Assembly: GCA_944385775.1 (NCBI GenBank)
Contig: CALWYM010000047.1
Location: 1 to 31,067 of the forward strand
DNA length: 31,067 nt
Reading direction: 5' to 3'
Source: an uncultured Oscillospiraceae bacterium
Lineage (GTDB): Bacteria > Bacillota > Clostridia > Oscillospirales > Oscillospiraceae
Position 1 is the stretch's first letter. Each line of letters opens with the position of its first letter. A model generated the notes under the pieces. It ran no database searches. It saw nothing but the letters and a program-made list of their open reading frames with translations, and was not told where the DNA came from. Shown here in pieces: positions 8,827 through 15,938 of the stretch. Position numbers and translations under genes: made by a program.

Positions 8827-9673
8827 TGACTTTCTCCTCCAATCTGCTAATGCTATCCTCTAACTCTATAATAGCCTTTTCATAAAGCTCAGCATCCGGA
8901 ACCTTACCGTGCCAATTAAAATTATTTTCCATGTAGGAAACGCCTTTTCCCTTAATAGTATCCAAAAGCACGCAGGATGGCATTCCCTTTGTATGGCGCG
9001 CATAAGTAAGACCCTTTTCTATCTCTGAAAAGCTGTGCCCGTCCACGCGAGTTACGTTCCAATTAAAGGAATTAAACTTCATATCTAACGGCTCTGAGGG
9101 CATTACCTGATGTGTAGGTCCGTCAAGCTGAAGCTTATTAACATCAACCAGCAGGCAGAGATTATCAAGTCTGTACTTCGCTGCAGACATAGCAGCCTCC
9201 CAAATCTGACCTTCGTCAATTTCACCATCACCGCATAGTGCATATACACGGTATGATTTTCCCATAAGTTTTCCTGCCATTGCCATTCCGACAGCAGCAG
9301 ACAGTCCCTGTCCCAACGAACCGGTTGACATATCAACTCCGGGAACGTGGCGCATATCGGGATGTCCCGAATAATGCCCCTTAATTGAGCGGAAAAGCTT
9401 TAAATCCTCTATCGGGAAATAACCTCTCATCGCGAGAACAGAATAAAGCGCAGGCGTGCAATGACCTTTCGACAAAACAAACCTGTCCCTATTTTCGTCA
9501 GACGGATTTTGCGGATCGATATTCATCTCTTTAAAATAAAGCTCTACCAGTGCATCCATGCATGACAATGAACCGCCAATATGTCCGGAGGCAGCGTTGT
9601 AAACGGTTTCCATAGCCAATTTTCTTCCCTTTGCTGCCAGCAGTTCAAGAGATGTCTCACTCATATTCTTCAT
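8819..9673 (-). CDS. Transketolase, N-terminal (thiamine diphosphate-binding) subunit
   Basis: This is the first half of the split transketolase, 284 residues. The diphosphate-binding motif starts at GDGEIDEGQIWEAAM (148-162) and ends at Asn179 in LLVDVNK. GHIGGSLS (30-37), LSKGHCTPALY and STGSLGQGL match the N-terminal transketolase domain. The start at 9673 follows AAGGAAGGAAG. It lies 114 bp after the beta-xylosidase gene with a strong hairpin between them, and overlaps the C-terminal subunit. Within the locus it supplies pentose phosphate flux from imported xylose. Split transketolases are common in Clostridia and Archaea, so the arrangement itself is not a disruption. Confidence 0.93.
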   Translation of the reverse strand: MKNMSETSLELLAAKGRKLAMETVYNAASGHIGGSLSCMDALVELYFKEMNIDPQNPSDENRDRFVLSKGHCTPALYSVLAMRGYFPIEDLKLFRSIKGHYSGHPDMRHVPGVDMSTGSLGQGLSAAVGMAMAGKLMGKSYRVYALCGDGEIDEGQIWEAAMSAAKYRLDNLCLLVDVNKLQLDGPTHQVMPSEPLDMKFNSFNWNVTRVDGHSFSEIEKGLTYARHTKGMPSCVLLDTIKGKGVSYMENNFNWHGKVPDAELYEKAIIELEDSISRLEEKVNG

Positions 9674-9706
9674 CGTTTCTTCCTTCCTTATCTGACATAT
9701 AGTTAT

Positions 9707-9746
9707 TTTGCGAGGGCTTTATATCATTGAATAAAGCCCTCGCAAA
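9707..9746. other. Strong symmetric hairpin between beta-xylosidase and transketolase genes
   Basis: TTTGCGAGGGCTTTAT and its exact complement form a 16-bp stem with an 8-nt loop. Neither strand has a U-tract beyond the stem, so it is a poor classical terminator despite its stability. It probably protects the 3' end of the xylosidase message or partly terminates, giving different amounts of xylosidase and transketolase (inference). Confidence 0.65.
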
Positions 9747-9787
9747 TCATTAAACCAAGATATTACATATAAAGTAGCAGCTTGAAA

Positions 9788-11797
9788 TTACCAGAGCTGG
9801 CTGGAAGCTTCCTTAGCAGAAGCAAATGGTCCAGGAATTACCTCAAGACCACGATGCTCACCAAGATAGTCAACATCAAATGTAATGGCGCTTCCGTCAG
9901 GATTCTCAAATCTCTGCTCAGGCTCAAACGCCTTGCCGAGTACATCACTGGTAATGGTATAGCCAGTGAAATCCTTAAGGAACTCATATACGTTAGTCTT
10001 GATGGAATACTTTCCGTCCATCTCAACAAGCTCAACAGTAACCTCGTTGTCAGTATCAACAAGATTATTTTTCTCGTTCTTGCAAGCCTTAGCGCCATTA
10101 AAGTACGCATTACCGTCAACCCATACAGGCAGCTTTGCAAAATGCTGAGGCATAAGCTTTCTCATATCGGCAGGCTTGTCCATCTCAAACTTTGCAATCC
10201 ACTCATCATAGGTTGGATAATCGTCAAAGACACTGGTACCAACTGTCTGGTTATCAGATACGGCAAAGCCCATATCCTCACCGGACTTAACCTCAGTAAC
10301 AGGAGTGGTCTGAATGAAGATGTTGTTGTAAACTCTGTCATCACCGTGGAGAATTGTCATAAAGCCCGCAACCTCGGTACGATGACGAATATGATAAGGA
10401 GTATAACGCTCCTGAGGAATACCATTGACCATCATAGCGGTACCACTGCCAACAGCGGTGAACGGACCGCAAATAAGGTTGTGAACAGCGGCCACGCCCT
10501 CAGTTGCCCAACGAATAGCATTCTTGGACAGCATGACATTGTTATCAACGAGCGTTGGACCATGACCAACTTCAATAAAGACGTCCTGACCCTTGGAGCT
10601 TCCCGCCACCTTGGAGGTATCAATGCATGCAGGAGGATTATTGTCATGCATAAGGTTCTGGGTAACACGAGCACCCTGAGCCTGCCAGTCAAGCCATACA
10701 CCCATGGTATTATGATGGATATGGTTACGGCGAATAGTAACATCGATAGCAGCATGGAACTTAATGCCGGCAATCTCAGCGCCGCCAACCTGCTTCATAT
10801 TATTCATATGATGGATATTGTTATCCTCAACAATGCTGAATACGCAGCCCATACGACCAACAATACCGGTCTGCTCGCAATGATGAATATTGCAGCGCCT
10901 TACGATATGGCTTCCGACTTTCTCCTTAAGCCAACCATGATACTGTCCACGGCAAACAGCGTCTCTCTCCATCTGAGTCGGGCTCTTGACGTACTTATTG
11001 GTGAAGTAATGATCGTTCTCCTCATCGTAGTACTTTCCAAGAGAAATACCACAGCAAGCACAGTTGCTGACTTCGCAATCCTCAATAATCCAGCCCTTGG
11101 ACCAATGGGGACCAATAGCGCCGTCCTGATACGCAGCAGGAGGAGCCCATGTTGTAGCAGCCTTTGTGATTGTGAATCCACTAACAGTTATGTATCCAAC
11201 ACCTGTCTCTGAAGGCATAAAGCAATTACGACGAACATTAATCTCTACGTTCTCCTCATTGGGGTTTGCGCCCTGGAAGTTTGCATAGATAACAGTTTCG
11301 TCTCCATCCTGCTCGCTATACCACTTGTATACAGAGAATTCAGGATCCCAGGAAGGTGCATAGACCTCACCCTTCAAGCATTCATCAAGGGTCTCAGTCT
11401 CATACATATGACGATCATTAAGGTATACAGCGCCGGTGTGAACAACGACAGTTCCGAAATACCAGTCACCATAAATACGGGTGGTGTATGGATTATAGCT
11501 GCCAAACACACTATTGTTAACACGGCATACCCAGGTTGTACCCTCATACGGCTTCCATGTTTTGACCTCTTCGCCACCGGTAATAACCGCTCCGAGAGGA
11601 ACCTCACTTCTATATGTTATGCGAGCGTCCTCTGTACCGGCATACCGCGGGTTAACATACTCACGATAAATTCCGGGAGCCACCACAACCTCGTCACCAG
11701 GACGAGCAACCTGTGCAGCATCATTTATGCGCTTGAAGGGTGATTCTTTGCTACCGTTTCCGTCTTTGGGAGCTTGGCAATTAACATAGATTGTCAT
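9788..11797 (-). CDS. Beta-xylosidase, glycoside hydrolase family 120 type (right-handed beta-helix)
   Basis: This enzyme is predicted to release xylose from xylo-oligosaccharides by a retaining mechanism. It has 669 residues and no signal peptide, so it acts in the cytoplasm on imported oligomers. From memory it aligns end to end with the GH120 beta-xylosidase XylC of Thermoanaerobacterium: shared blocks include YANFQGANPNEE (171-182), WSKGWIIEDCE (232-242), EIAGIKFHAAIDV (341-353) and HRTEVAGF (462-469). The XylC nucleophile corresponds to Asp370 in VWLDW and the acid/base to Glu409 in VFIEVGHGP. Repeated short N-x-I-x-H strands show the beta-helix. The spacing of the two catalytic residues is longer than I recall for XylC, with an extra loop near 386-404. 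The ATG at 11797 follows GGAAGG. A consensus promoter and two operators precede it. A long reverse-strand reading frame opposite it is a shadow. Confidence 0.88.
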   Translation of the reverse strand: MTIYVNCQAPKDGNGSKESPFKRINDAAQVARPGDEVVVAPGIYREYVNPRYAGTEDARITYRSEVPLGAVITGGEEVKTWKPYEGTTWVCRVNNSVFGSYNPYTTRIYGDWYFGTVVVHTGAVYLNDRHMYETETLDECLKGEVYAPSWDPEFSVYKWYSEQDGDETVIYANFQGANPNEENVEINVRRNCFMPSETGVGYITVSGFTITKAATTWAPPAAYQDGAIGPHWSKGWIIEDCEVSNCACCGISLGKYYDEENDHYFTNKYVKSPTQMERDAVCRGQYHGWLKEKVGSHIVRRCNIHHCEQTGIVGRMGCVFSIVEDNNIHHMNNMKQVGGAEIAGIKFHAAIDVTIRRNHIHHNTMGVWLDWQAQGARVTQNLMHDNNPPACIDTSKVAGSSKGQDVFIEVGHGPTLVDNNVMLSKNAIRWATEGVAAVHNLICGPFTAVGSGTAMMVNGIPQERYTPYHIRHRTEVAGFMTILHGDDRVYNNIFIQTTPVTEVKSGEDMGFAVSDNQTVGTSVFDDYPTYDEWIAKFEMDKPADMRKLMPQHFAKLPVWVDGNAYFNGAKACKNEKNNLVDTDNEVTVELVEMDGKYSIKTNVYEFLKDFTGYTITSDVLGKAFEPEQRFENPDGSAITFDVDYLGEHRGLEVIPGPFASAKEASSQLW

Positions 11798-11854
11798 ACT
11801 TCATACCTTCCTTTTCTAATTTTTGTGCATATAGAACTCATCAATTTAGTTTAC

Positions 11855-11866
11855 GTGCTCATGCAC
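11855..11866. promoter_or_regulatory. LacI-type operator C, at the start of the beta-xylosidase transcript
   Basis: The site reads GTGCTCATGCAC. It begins about three bases below the predicted transcription start of the beta-xylosidase gene, immediately after the -10 box, an ideal position for repression. It matches operator A at 11 of 12 bases. Confidence 0.8.
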
Positions 11867-11875
11867 TATGGTTTA

Positions 11876-11904
11876 AGTATAGTCAATCTTGTATCAAATG
11901 TCAA
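11876..11904 (-). promoter_or_regulatory. Sigma-A promoter of the beta-xylosidase gene
   Basis: A perfect TTGACA -35 box (11899-11904) is followed by a 17-base spacer and a TATACT -10 box (11876-11881) on the minus strand. Transcription should start near 11869, giving a leader of about 70 bases. Such a near-consensus promoter needs a repressor, which fits the flanking operators. Confidence 0.87.
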
Positions 11905-11954
11905 TGGAATTAAATATTTTTGACAATTTAACGTTTTTTAAATAGGTATATTTC

Positions 11955-11966
11955 GTGCACGTGAAC
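11955..11966. promoter_or_regulatory. LacI-type operator D, upstream of the beta-xylosidase promoter
   Basis: The site reads GTGCACGTGAAC. It is centred exactly 100 bp from operator C and 51 bp above the -35 box, between the promoter and the terminator of the repressor gene. A pair of sites flanking a promoter is typical of loop-forming LacI-family repressors. Confidence 0.74.
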
Positions 11967-11987
11967 AAATACAGGTAAATACTATAA

Positions 11988-12022
11988 AAAAATAGCTTGC
12001 AACAGAATTGCAAGCTATTTTT
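11988..12022 (-). terminator. Intrinsic terminator of the LacI-family repressor gene
   Basis: AAAAATAGCTTGCAA pairs with its exact complement around a 5-nt loop, and a run of seven T follows on the minus strand. It lies 45 bp after the repressor stop codon and makes that gene monocistronic, so the beta-xylosidase gene depends on its own promoter. By symmetry it may also work on the plus strand. Confidence 0.88.
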
Positions 12023-12066
12023 AAGCCAAATATGTAATATATTTAATTTGCCCAAAAAGATTTCTC

Positions 12067-13098
12067 TCAAAGGCTTTCATCTACAAGAATTTCTATATTC
12101 GTATAATAAAATTCCTTTTCCGGCTTAATCTCAAGGCATATTTTATTGAAGAGAATATCAAGCGGCTTAGATCCCTGGTAGACAGGTTGCTGACAGATTG
12201 CCGCAGAAATAAGACCATTTTTAAGCATATGCTCAACCTGAGGTAGACAGTCATAGCAAATGACCTTAGGTCTATCCTGCTCTGGCAGCATCTCCACAGC
12301 CCTGCAAGCGCCAAAAGTACCGGCAGCAGCCAGGAAAATGGCGTCAACTTGTGGATTATTTTTATTTGTAAGAAGCTCTCTTACAAGAGAAAACGTCAGA
12401 AAATCATCATCATTATTTTCAACAACATTTGTAAGCTTGATATTATACCCATGCTGTGCAATATATGAACGAAACCCGTTTAATCTCATGGTGTGGCATA
12501 GAATATTTCTTGAACCAAGAAAAGCTGCCACATTAGCTGTTCCCCCGGTTACCATGCTCATAAGACTTCCAGCAACCTTGCCGGACTTTTCATAATCGCT
12601 GCCAACATAGGCAATCCTTTTTGACTCTGGAATATCTGTATTTGCAGTGACAACAGGTATTCCAATATTGCTGAGTTCATCAATTTTACTGACAATTTCA
12701 GGAGTATTAAAGCCGCAAAAGGCGAGTCCACTCACTCCTGCTTTTACAAGCTCATCCATAAGCTGAATCTGGTAGGTGACATCATTATAATCTCCATATC
12801 TGACCAGCACTTCAACGCCATACTCAGCAAGATCGCTTATTTTCTGATTAATTCCTTCCTCCACTTGAGCGAAAAAAGGGTTTTTACTGGGCGGAAACAA
12901 CACATATCCCAATTTAACTTCCTTTTTTCTAATTGAAAGTGAACGTGCCACCTTGTTCGGAACATACCCCAATGACTGAGCAATCTCGCATATTCTGTCT
13001 GCCGTTTCCTTATTAACTCCCCCTCGATTATTTAAAACGCGGTCAACTGTTCCTCTGGATACCCCCGCAAGTGCTGCAATCTGCTTTATTGTAGCCAT
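12067..13098 (-). CDS. LacI-family transcriptional repressor of the xylo-oligosaccharide locus
   Basis: It has an N-terminal helix-turn-helix (ATIKQIAALAGVSRGTVDRV, residues 2-21) and the hinge helix VARSLS (50-55), whose Leu54 is the residue that normally inserts at a central CpG. A periplasmic-binding-protein-like sugar domain of about 285 residues follows (KLGYVLFPPSKNPFFAQVEEG, then the AGVSGLAFCGF and VVTANTDIP strands). I chose the ATG at 13098 because GGAAGGGAAAAG lies just upstream. The ATG 18 bases earlier has no ribosome binding site, and family members usually begin M-A-T-I. It is monocistronic and sits next to five palindromes with a CpG centre, one upstream of its own promoter, so autoregulation is likely. 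The inducer is probably xylose or a xylo-oligosaccharide (inference). Confidence 0.92.
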   Translation of the reverse strand: MATIKQIAALAGVSRGTVDRVLNNRGGVNKETADRICEIAQSLGYVPNKVARSLSIRKKEVKLGYVLFPPSKNPFFAQVEEGINQKISDLAEYGVEVLVRYGDYNDVTYQIQLMDELVKAGVSGLAFCGFNTPEIVSKIDELSNIGIPVVTANTDIPESKRIAYVGSDYEKSGKVAGSLMSMVTGGTANVAAFLGSRNILCHTMRLNGFRSYIAQHGYNIKLTNVVENNDDDFLTFSLVRELLTNKNNPQVDAIFLAAAGTFGACRAVEMLPEQDRPKVICYDCLPQVEHMLKNGLISAAICQQPVYQGSKPLDILFNKICLEIKPEKEFYYTNIEILVDESL

Positions 13099-13222
13099 TT
13101 CTTTTCCCTTCCCCATTAAATAGACGCGATTACCACATCAAAAAATGTATTATCTGGCAGAATATTCAAAAATCAAGTTAAGTAAAACCTATATACTCCT
13201 AAAAATAATGAACATTTTTTTC

Positions 13223-13251
13223 ATTATAACTCTGCCTTTATATTTTGTAAA
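13223..13251 (-). promoter_or_regulatory. Sigma-A promoter of the LacI-family gene
   Basis: TTTACA (13246-13251) is followed after 17 bases by a perfect TATAAT (13223-13228) on the minus strand. Transcription should start near 13216, leaving a leader of about 118 bases before the chosen start at 13098. Confidence 0.75.
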
Positions 13252-13297
13252 TCAGTTTTCTTATTTTTTATTTAAAATAAGAAGGTTTTTTTATATC

Positions 13298-13309
13298 GTG
13301 CATGTACAC
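13298..13309. promoter_or_regulatory. LacI-type operator E, upstream of the repressor's own promoter
   Basis: The site reads GTGCATGTACAC, the most divergent of the five but still flanked by TC and TA like the others. It lies 47 bp above the -35 box, almost the same distance as operator D from its promoter. The gene-free stretch 13099-13445 holds only this site, the repressor promoter, its leader and the terminator of the next operon. Confidence 0.65.
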
Positions 13310-13404
13310 TATTTGAAAAATCAAAGAAATTTGCTACATATTTTGTATAGAAATATAACATAGTATAGGTATTAACTTATATAGCTATGGTGTTTTATGA
13401 TAAA

Positions 13405-13447
13405 AAGTAAATACCCACACTATTTTAAACAGTGTGGGTATTTACTT
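13405..13447 (-). terminator. Intrinsic terminator of the GntR-ABC operon
   Basis: AAGTAAATACCCACACT and its exact complement form a 17-bp stem with a 9-nt loop, followed on the minus strand by TTTTTA. The first arm overlaps the stop codon of the last gene (13446-13448). It isolates this operon from the repressor gene downstream. Confidence 0.92.
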
Positions 13448-14708
13448 ATTTAAGATCTATTTTCCAGTTCCAATTAAAACTATTTGCTGTAATATTTTTC
13501 ATACTGTGAACAAGCGTTTCAGAATACACAATTCCGTCCGCAGTTACAACATTCAGGCGAGTTCCGTTATTCTCATAGGAAATCACCGCAAGCCTTTCCC
13601 CATCCCATGCAAAATCAAGTAAATCATTAGCCATTTTCTCTGATAACTCCACTTTTATTTTTAGATCATACCGGCCGTCATTCTCCGTAAAATAGATCAT
13701 ATATCCGTCTACAAAGTAAAGTACATTATTTGTTTCTGATTTTCCGATGGGGAAATAATTATCATCACCGCTTATAGGACACATTTCAAATCTGTCTTTC
13801 AGAGAAAAATCCTCTGAATCATACATATATGCTATCCACTGACTATCTTCTTTTGTCAACACATGGATCGTCTTCTTGTCTGGGGAAAGAAAAAATGTCT
13901 CAAAACTAACAGCTTCCGGGTCAAGCTCAAGAACAGTGTATGGCATTTTTTCATATACCTTGTTATTATCAGAATCCCTTGAAGATGGCATATAATATAT
14001 GCCGTATCCAAAAGGCAGTGCCAGCATTTCCTCTTGTGTAAGCCCTATCACGGAAAAGTATATTCCCTGTTCCGTCTCAAGTATAGGTATGGTTATACCA
14101 GTACTAGGCAATCCAAATTCAAAGCGTGTTATTTCTCCCTTATCATTCTTATTAATTTTCAAGTTAACTTCCCTGTCTGACAAAACCGGTATCTGAAGAA
14201 ATTTATAAATATTCTTTTCAAAACCTTCGTGGTCCATAAGCGCACCCAGTGGGTAATAATCGTAATAATCCTTCAGATTTAAAGTAACCTCATAAAAGCT
14301 GCCATTCGGGACAGAGGGAAGTATTTCATTTACCATAGACCCAAAACCTCCCAGACTGTCTATAAGCTCACCACCTGCGCTAATAGAATAACCGCTCCAA
14401 ATTCCGTCTATGCCATCGCTATAATAAGTAAAGTACTCAAATGGAGCATTCCGGTCGGGTTTTAAATTAAACTTGCTTGACTGTTTGCTTTCATCATAGG
14501 GATAATACACAGTATCCCAACCGATCTCGCTCGCATAAATCACAGACGCATTAATTTCTATACCCTCAGCAAAGGATTTATTCCCATTAGAGTCGGTTCT
14601 TTCTATATAAACATTGTTTTCTATGCCTCTTAAACCTGTGTAAATGACTGTCAAAGCACCTGTCAGCGCAAAACAAATTAGGAAAGTGAAAATCACAGTC
14701 TTTTTCAA
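13446..14708 (-). CDS. Membrane-anchored extracytoplasmic protein of the GntR-ABC operon (unknown function)
   Basis: I do not recognise a named family. The 420-residue product starts with a positively charged end and one hydrophobic helix (about residues 4-24) with no lipobox cysteine, so it is probably anchored by an uncleaved helix with about 395 residues outside the cell. The outer part is rich in aromatic and acidic residues. Its second half shows repeated short strands such as KTIHVLTKEDSQWIAYMYD, VLYFVDGYMIYF and ERLAVISYENN, which look like beta-propeller blades. Its ATG overlaps the stop of the ABC ATPase gene by 4 bp (ATGA), so the two are translationally coupled. It may sense or bind the ligand handled by the transporter. 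It is the last gene before the terminator. Confidence 0.78.
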   Translation of the reverse strand: MKKTVIFTFLICFALTGALTVIYTGLRGIENNVYIERTDSNGNKSFAEGIEINASVIYASEIGWDTVYYPYDESKQSSKFNLKPDRNAPFEYFTYYSDGIDGIWSGYSISAGGELIDSLGGFGSMVNEILPSVPNGSFYEVTLNLKDYYDYYPLGALMDHEGFEKNIYKFLQIPVLSDREVNLKINKNDKGEITRFEFGLPSTGITIPILETEQGIYFSVIGLTQEEMLALPFGYGIYYMPSSRDSDNNKVYEKMPYTVLELDPEAVSFETFFLSPDKKTIHVLTKEDSQWIAYMYDSEDFSLKDRFEMCPISGDDNYFPIGKSETNNVLYFVDGYMIYFTENDGRYDLKIKVELSEKMANDLLDFAWDGERLAVISYENNGTRLNVVTADGIVYSETLVHSMKNITANSFNWNWKIDLK

Positions 14709-15442
14709 GTATTATCACCCCCCTTTGAGAAATCAATAGCCTTTTTAACTCTGTCCGGTTGATAACCTAATGTTTTCTTTATAACATCAATAAGCGTTTC
14801 CCCATTTTCCTCCAGCTCATCTGTTGTGAAATCACCAGCAATACGACCTTTGTGAAGAAGCACCGCCCGTGAGATGAAGTTCTCTACCTCCTCTATAAGG
14901 TGAGTAGAAAGCACTAATGTCTCCCTATCCTCTAAAATTCCAAGAAGAACTTTATAAAAATCTTCCCTGTTAAATATGTCATTGCCAACAAATGGTTCGT
15001 CCATAAATATATATTCCGCTCCCTGGCACAAGGATAAAATCACTTCAAACTGATTTTTCTGTCCCGTTGAGAAAGATGAAATATTCTTGTGCATAGGAAG
15101 GCTAAAAAAGTCCATAAGAGTAGAAAATCTGTCATTTCTGAAATTGATAAAATGTTCTCTGTAAAAATCACGGTGTGAAGCGGCTGAAATATTTGGAAAA
15201 AACGAGTGTTCACCGGTGGCAAAGGAAAGACGGTGGATATTCTTTCTTGAAACCTTCTCTCCGTCCAACATTACTGTGCCTCTGCTTGGTATAAGTCCCA
15301 AAACGCTTTTCATAAGGGTTGTCTTGCCCGCTCCGTTTTCTCCAAAAAGTCCTACAATCTCTCCCTTACCGATGGTAAGGTTTATTTTTGTAATTGCCTC
15401 TCTTCCTCCGTATCTTTTAGTTAAATCAATAATTTCCAGCAT
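14705..15442 (-). CDS. ABC transporter ATP-binding protein (YtrB-like)
   Basis: This ATPase of 245 residues would energise the adjacent membrane proteins. Walker A is GENGAGKTT (34-42), Walker B is YIFMDEP, and the switch histidine lies in LSTHLIEEVE. The signature is unusual: FSTGQKNQ replaces LSGGQ, a variant seen in YtrB/YxlF-type exporters. The spacing from Walker A to the signature is normal for the family. It follows the small membrane protein gene by one base and overlaps the downstream gene by 4 bp. Its neighbours include a YtrA-type GntR gene, the arrangement known from Bacillus ytr operons that respond to cell-wall-active peptides; the substrate here is not known. Confidence 0.92.
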   Translation of the reverse strand: MLEIIDLTKRYGGREAITKINLTIGKGEIVGLFGENGAGKTTLMKSVLGLIPSRGTVMLDGEKVSRKNIHRLSFATGEHSFFPNISAASHRDFYREHFINFRNDRFSTLMDFFSLPMHKNISSFSTGQKNQFEVILSLCQGAEYIFMDEPFVGNDIFNREDFYKVLLGILEDRETLVLSTHLIEEVENFISRAVLLHKGRIAGDFTTDELEENGETLIDVIKKTLGYQPDRVKKAIDFSKGGDNT

Positions 15443-15443
15443 A

Positions 15444-15938
15444 TTATCTAAACCCCCATATTAAACCGTTTATATACTGCCCATGAAGCGTATGCGGAAA
15501 AAGCTCAGCGGGCAAGCACTTTGCGTAAACTAGATAGTAGATTATGGACAGTATTATTATCTGAACCACCGTTAAAAGTATCCCTGCTGCGGGAATAAAC
15601 AAACATCTTATGTGCATTTCCCAAGGATTAGAAATTCTCTTATATGTGTATATGGGCTTCGAGTCTCCCATTCGATAGCTAATCATATAATTTGCCAACG
15701 CTATTCCCAGAAAAAAGAGCAGCGAAAGTATACCCATTATAAAACAGCTTTCAGTGAGGTCCCGAAGATATACCTCTTGGATATAGTTATACTTCTCAAA
15801 TCTTGTAACCATCTCATTAAACCTTGCGGCATAGGTAACTCCGCCGTGAATTGGTATTAAAAGTGTTATAAGAAAAAAGGACAAACTATTTGTAAAGTTT
15901 CCGCCCACAGGAACAAGATAATCCGTTTTAAGCTTCAT
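15444..15938 (-). CDS. Small membrane protein, putative ABC transporter permease subunit
   Basis: The product has 164 residues with about three or four membrane helices (near 17-33, 65-90 and 115-140). I place the start at the ATG at 15938 (MKLKTDYLVP), which follows GGGGTGA. The longer frame to 15971 would overlap the upstream gene much further. The chosen start overlaps the preceding membrane protein gene by 11 bp, and the ATPase gene begins one base after its stop. No family is recognised by motif. The position between a permease-like gene and an ATPase gene suggests it is part of the transporter membrane unit. Confidence 0.75.
   Translation of the reverse strand: MKLKTDYLVPVGGNFTNSLSFFLITLLIPIHGGVTYAARFNEMVTRFEKYNYIQEVYLRDLTESCFIMGILSLLFFLGIALANYMISYRMGDSKPIYTYKRISNPWEMHIRCLFIPAAGILLTVVQIIILSIIYYLVYAKCLPAELFPHTLHGQYINGLIWGFR

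Noticed and set aside
9782..11212. Long plus-strand reading frame of 476 codons opposite the beta-xylosidase gene
   Set aside because: Its translation has no recognisable domain, there is no good ribosome binding site, and the minus-strand protein aligns end to end with a known enzyme family.
12939..12950. Operator-like GTGAACGTGCCA inside the repressor gene
   Set aside because: It matches 10 of 12 operator bases but encodes the conserved hinge residues A-R-S, so codon constraint explains it; it is also far from any promoter.
13099..13116. Longer start (ATG at 13116) for the LacI-family gene
   Set aside because: No ribosome binding site precedes it; the ATG at 13098 has a purine-rich site and gives the usual M-A-T-I family start.
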